Below are positions 60,903 to 64,000 of a DNA stretch of 64,000 nt, in pieces. The notes below the pieces were generated by a model, which was given only the letters and a program-made list of their open reading frames with translations, ran no database searches and was not told where the DNA came from. The stretch spans positions 184,437 to 248,436 of the forward strand of contig NZ_JACCBX010000006.1 of assembly GCF_013409995.1 (NCBI RefSeq). Reading direction: 5' to 3'. How positions within the stretch are numbered: the stretch's first letter is position 1; every line of letters begins with the position of its first letter. Origin of the DNA: Neobacillus driksii (GTDB lineage Bacteria; Bacillota; Bacilli; Bacillales; Cytobacillaceae). The position numbers were made by a program, and so were the translations under genes.

Positions 60903-61014
60903 TGTACACGTTAACATTTTTATGTTAAAACAAAAATAGAACCTATTTTCTTTGATGAGGGCTATGATAATGAGGATTATGATTGGATTGTACGGATAAA
61001 TGTTAACGTTAACA
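60903..61014. promoter_or_regulatory. LacI-family operators between the acetylesterase and the YesS-like gene
   Basis: TGTACACGTTAACA (60903-60916) is an imperfect match, and TGTTAACGTTAACA (61001-61014) is a perfect match, to the uxaC operators. They lie in the 340-bp divergent region, which also holds an AT-rich stretch (61040-61065) with a possible TTGTGT-N16-TATAAA promoter toward the plus strand. Confidence 0.72.
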
Positions 61015-61116
61015 TTGTATTATCTATCAGTTTTTGTGTCAATATATATATAATATATAAAGATATACCGCTAGATTACATAGTCTTGTAAATATGGAAA
61101 TTTTAATATATTATAA

Positions 61117-61130
61117 CGTAAGCGTTACCA
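61117..61130 (+). promoter_or_regulatory. cre-like site before the YesS-like gene
   Basis: CGTAAGCGTTACCA fits the cre consensus at 12 of 14 bases, 61 bp before the TTG start. Confidence 0.5.
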
Positions 61131-61191
61131 AATTTTTGAAAATTTAATTTTTTGCAATATGGTGGAAAACAGTAACGAAGGAGTGAAATTA

Positions 61192-63417
61192 TTGAGAAAA
61201 GCAAGAGTGTTTTACAAGCTTTTTATTCCGTTTTTCTTGGTGGGGATAGGGCTTGTAATTGGATTTAGCATATTTATCTATAATTCCACTTATCATTCCG
61301 TTGAGGAAAGTTTCTTAAAGGATAAAAAAAATTATACAAAACAAATTCTTAACAATGTTGAACAAAAAGTAAGAACCATCGAGTATGGATATACGGCTTA
61401 CAGCGCAACTTCTAAATTTGAAGAAATCTTTAAAAATCCTTTGTCAGGTAAAGATTTTGATGTATACCGAGATATCAAAAAAGAGATGAGTTACATAGAG
61501 ATGATGGGGATTGAAGGCAGTAACAATAGTTTAGTAAGCTTAGACGGCAACTGGGGAATCATTAATGGCTCTTTAAAGACGCTAACAACAGAGGAAGTTA
61601 CCGAATACAAAAATACTTATATTAACAATAATAACAATAACCTTTTTTGGAAACCAATAAAATCCGGAATCGAAATGGTTATGACTTTACCAATGTATAA
61701 GAGGGAAAAGTTCGCTTTAGGAATATCCTATATTCCTAGAAGGAGTATTGAACAGATTATAGGTGACCAAAACAATAGAGTAGAAATATATAATAAAAAA
61801 AATCAATTACTATACTCTAGCACCATGAAAGATCGTGAAGTGAAAAAAAGTAGTTTTCAAGATTTTAAAGCAGTCTCTAACGAAAGCGGGCAAACTGCCA
61901 ATGTTCTAGAAACAGAGGATGGAAAGAAATATGTTTACATGCAGTCTGATTATAATCGGTGGCTTTATGTGGTGGAAATAAATGAAAATGAGATTGGCAG
62001 TATTATTCATAATACGAGAGTGGGCCTTTTTATAGTTTCAGCCCTTTTGATTTTATTGGTGGGAATTATTTCATATGTGTTGGCGGTATCATACACTCGA
62101 CCAATTAAGAAAATACAGGCAAAACTGGACATTCAGGGAGTACATAAAAAACAAAATGAATTTTCCTTTTTGGCTGATTCTATCGATAAAATTGTTGGAC
62201 AAAATGAGCTGTTAACAGCTAGTCTGTCAATTCAGAAACCTCAATTGGAGACATTATTTGTTTTAAGTTTATTTAGAAAACGGATATCTGAAAACGACGT
62301 GACGAATCGTTTAGAGCAATTTGGCTACCATTTTGAAGAGGAAAAGGTGTTTTATACAGGTTTGATACAAATAGATAACTTTGATGATCAACAAATTGGA
62401 GATAAAACACTTTTATTATTGGCAATTAACAATATCGTAGGAGAAATGGTCCCGAAGGCTGAACGCTTAAACCCGATCGTTTTAAATGATGAAATGCAGG
62501 CTACCATCTTTATCTTAGATAAAAGCGACCCAGAACCTGAGCGACGAATCATGAAGTACTACGAGGAAATCCAAGTAGCGGTGAAAAAATCGCTGAATAT
62601 TATCATTAGTGTTGGAATCAGTCCAATCTATGACACTTTAATAGATAGTAAAAAAGCGGTAGATTTAGCAAAAGAATCGCTTCATTACCGAGTAAATGTT
62701 GGACCAGAGTCAATTATTTTCTATAATGATATTTCTTCGATGTTAAATGATGCGTCTATATCCAAATTCCCTGTAGAATCGCTTAATGAGTTATTGAATG
62801 CGATTCGTTCTGGTCATGAGGAAGACGTCATGAACTTGGTTGATCGGCTTGTAGAAGAGATTTTTCGTTTAAATAAAAATCCGATTAGCTTAGGGGTGAC
62901 CTTAATACGAGTCATAAATGAGCTTGTACAATTAGGACAACTATTAGGTGCTGAATCTAAAATCTTTGAAAATATTAAGAAATTGTATCAAGCAGCCATG
63001 AATGCCTATTATCCAGAAAAAATGAAGGAAATGTTAATTAACGATTTAATCAAACCCGTTATTATAAGTACCCACGATAAGACAGAAAGAGGATTTAAAT
63101 CCTTGTCAGAAAAAATCGTATATATTGTACAAACGGAATATGATCAGGAAATTTCCCTGGATATTATTGCAGATCGATTGCATTACAATCCTAACTATTT
63201 AAGCAATGTATTCAAAAAAGAGTATGGAGAGAATTTTGTAGACTATCTAATGAACTATCGCCTGCAAATGGCACAAAGCTTGTTAAAGGATACAGATTTG
63301 GCCATTAAAGATATTGCAGAACGCTTGCAATATCGGAATTCTCAAAACTTTATTCGATTCTTCAAAAAGAAATTAGGAATGACCCCAGGAGATTATCGTA
63401 AGGAATATATGCATTAG
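61192..63417 (+). CDS. Membrane-bound AraC-family regulator (YesS/RhgR-like)
   Basis: 741 residues: a membrane helix (about 10-32), an extracytoplasmic Cache-like sensor (about 35-270), a second helix (about 278-300), a cytoplasmic linker with a degenerate GGDEF-like segment (about 370-530), and a C-terminal AraC domain (about 640-740; ISLDIIADRLHYNPNYLSNVFKKEYGENFVDYLMNYRLQMAQSLL). B. subtilis YesS, of similar size and next to yesT and the YesOPQ importer, activates rhamnogalacturonan genes. AAGGAG (61178-61183) supports the TTG at 61192 over the ATG at 61159. The importer permease gene converges on it. Confidence 0.88.
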   Translation: MRKARVFYKLFIPFFLVGIGLVIGFSIFIYNSTYHSVEESFLKDKKNYTKQILNNVEQKVRTIEYGYTAYSATSKFEEIFKNPLSGKDFDVYRDIKKEMSYIEMMGIEGSNNSLVSLDGNWGIINGSLKTLTTEEVTEYKNTYINNNNNNLFWKPIKSGIEMVMTLPMYKREKFALGISYIPRRSIEQIIGDQNNRVEIYNKKNQLLYSSTMKDREVKKSSFQDFKAVSNESGQTANVLETEDGKKYVYMQSDYNRWLYVVEINENEIGSIIHNTRVGLFIVSALLILLVGIISYVLAVSYTRPIKKIQAKLDIQGVHKKQNEFSFLADSIDKIVGQNELLTASLSIQKPQLETLFVLSLFRKRISENDVTNRLEQFGYHFEEEKVFYTGLIQIDNFDDQQIGDKTLLLLAINNIVGEMVPKAERLNPIVLNDEMQATIFILDKSDPEPERRIMKYYEEIQVAVKKSLNIIISVGISPIYDTLIDSKKAVDLAKESLHYRVNVGPESIIFYNDISSMLNDASISKFPVESLNELLNAIRSGHEEDVMNLVDRLVEEIFRLNKNPISLGVTLIRVINELVQLGQLLGAESKIFENIKKLYQAAMNAYYPEKMKEMLINDLIKPVIISTHDKTERGFKSLSEKIVYIVQTEYDQEISLDIIADRLHYNPNYLSNVFKKEYGENFVDYLMNYRLQMAQSLLKDTDLAIKDIAERLQYRNSQNFIRFFKKKLGMTPGDYRKEYMH

Positions 63418-63424
63418 AAATTTA

Positions 63425-63468
63425 TTCCAACAAAAAAAGCTTCATGAGAGAAGCTTTTTTTGTTGGAA
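63425..63468. terminator. Bidirectional terminator, perfect 19-bp stem
   Basis: Arms 63425-63443 and 63450-63468 are fully complementary around a 6-nt loop, with T7/A7 tracts inside the stem. It lies between convergent genes. Confidence 0.9.
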
Positions 63469-63475
63469 CTTTATT

Positions 63476-64000
63476 TTATCCTTTTACAGATCCAACTAAT
63501 GCACCTTTGACGAAGTATTTTTGCACAAATGGGTAAGCAATTAACATTGGAACAGTAGCGATTACAATAACAGCCATTTTAATCGTTTGAGCAGGAGGTA
63601 CGACATCTACTGAGGACCCTTCGGCTTGCATACCACTAGAGACAATGACAATTTGACGTAATAATACTTGTATCGGCCACTTGGCAGAATCATTAATGTA
63701 AAGAATAGCTGTCATATACGTATTCCAGTAGGTGACTGCATAGAACAAAGAAATAGTAGCGATCGATGGTAATGCCAGCGGCAGCATGATTTTAACGAAG
63801 ACACCAAAATCTGTACAGCCATCCATTTTAGCGGATTCTTCTAAACTATCAGGTAAGGCTTGGAAGAAGTTTCTCATAATAATTAAGTTGAATGCATTAA
63901 TTGCAACAGGCAAGATTAAAGACCAATAAGAATCAATTAAACCAACGGATTTAACAACTAAGAAGGTTGGAATCATACCGCCACTGAACAGCATGGAGAA
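63476..64000 (-). CDS. ABC sugar importer permease, YesQ/LplC-like (5' part outside window)
   Basis: The C-terminal ~175 residues of a ~295-aa permease are present. GGMIPTFLVVK, the EAA motif DSLEESAKMDGCTDFGVFVKIMLPLALP and the terminal YFVKGALVGSVKG identify the LplC/YtcP class. The frame is open to the window edge, so the ATG near 63994 is internal. Beside a YesS-like regulator and a YesT-like esterase, it is probably the last gene of a rhamnogalacturonan-oligosaccharide importer. Confidence 0.9.
   Translation of the reverse strand, partial: FSMLFSGGMIPTFLVVKSVGLIDSYWSLILPVAINAFNLIIMRNFFQALPDSLEESAKMDGCTDFGVFVKIMLPLALPSIATISLFYAVTYWNTYMTAILYINDSAKWPIQVLLRQIVIVSSGMQAEGSSVDVVPPAQTIKMAVIVIATVPMLIAYPFVQKYFVKGALVGSVKG

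Noticed and set aside
61040..61065. ATATATATATAATATATAA stretch as an origin or melting element
   Set aside because: No DnaA boxes or iterons surround it. It is more simply the AT-rich promoter region of the YesS-like gene.

Overview
The window comes from an AT-rich, Gram-positive endospore former of the Bacillaceae. The evidence is strong GGAGG ribosome sites, frequent TTG/GTG starts, catabolite-response (cre) boxes, a YhcN/YlaJ-type spore lipoprotein, LplABC-type sugar importers without their own ATPase, and Bacillus-like CitST/CitM, RocB and YesS/YesT relatives. No rRNA, tRNA, CRISPR array, IS element or prophage is visible. The gene content suggests a soil or plant-associated organism that lives on plant glycosides and cell-wall polysaccharides.

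Layout. (1) 1-3830: housekeeping genes (3' end of rocB, a 3-methyladenine glycosylase, a long-form thrC, a small DMT membrane protein). (2) 3941-34771: a large glycoside-catabolism island with an AraC regulator fused to a GH39-like domain, three alpha/beta gene pairs of the C-glycoside deglycosidase type, two Gfo/Idh/MocA oxidoreductases, three further sugar-phosphate-isomerase-fold proteins, GH3, GH106-like, GH35-like and GH43 hydrolases, a GPH symporter, a DHA1-type MFS transporter, a ROK glucokinase, two more AraC regulators and an SBP-permease-permease importer. (3) 34815-40328: an orphan helicase-loader-like gene, an ECF sigma/anti-sigma pair, a fumarylacetoacetase-fold hydrolase, divergent LigD polymerase and ligase genes, and an Asn/Gly/Thr-repeat lipoprotein. 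(4) 40561-50976: carboxylate uptake, with a tripartite TctCBA importer, two paralogous CitST-like two-component systems, a CitMHS carrier and an AEC carrier. (5) 51399-57951: a secreted repeat protein, then uxaC, a LacI regulator, uxaB and uxaA for hexuronate catabolism. (6) 58363-64000: a nonsense-interrupted ABC exporter gene, a rhamnogalacturonan acetylesterase, a YesS-like membrane AraC regulator and the 3' part of a sugar permease gene.

How the island may work (inference from families): glycosides enter by the GPH symporter or the ABC importer. O-linked sugars are removed by the GH3, GH35-like, GH43 and GH106-like enzymes. A Gfo/Idh/MocA enzyme oxidises C3 of the remaining sugar, and a deglycosidase alpha/beta complex breaks the bond to the aglycone. 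The other isomerase-fold proteins could handle 3-keto sugars, glucokinase traps released glucose, and the MFS pump could expel aglycones. The strongest unexplained signal is a shared promoter architecture. Two inverted AGGTTAAAAA-type half-sites lie exactly 21 bp apart. A third AGGTTAATTAAAG-type site follows 63-66 bp further on, and a -10 hexamer lies 37-38 bp after that. This arrangement stands before five transcription units of the island, with a sixth, variant copy, and several copies carry a cre box over the transcription start. It points to one dedicated, catabolite-controlled regulon, probably under an AraC-family activator encoded in the window.

A second regulon is visible in the pectin region, where perfect TGTTAACGTTAACA operators flank the uxaC promoter and recur between the rhamnogalacturonan acetylesterase and the YesS-like regulator.
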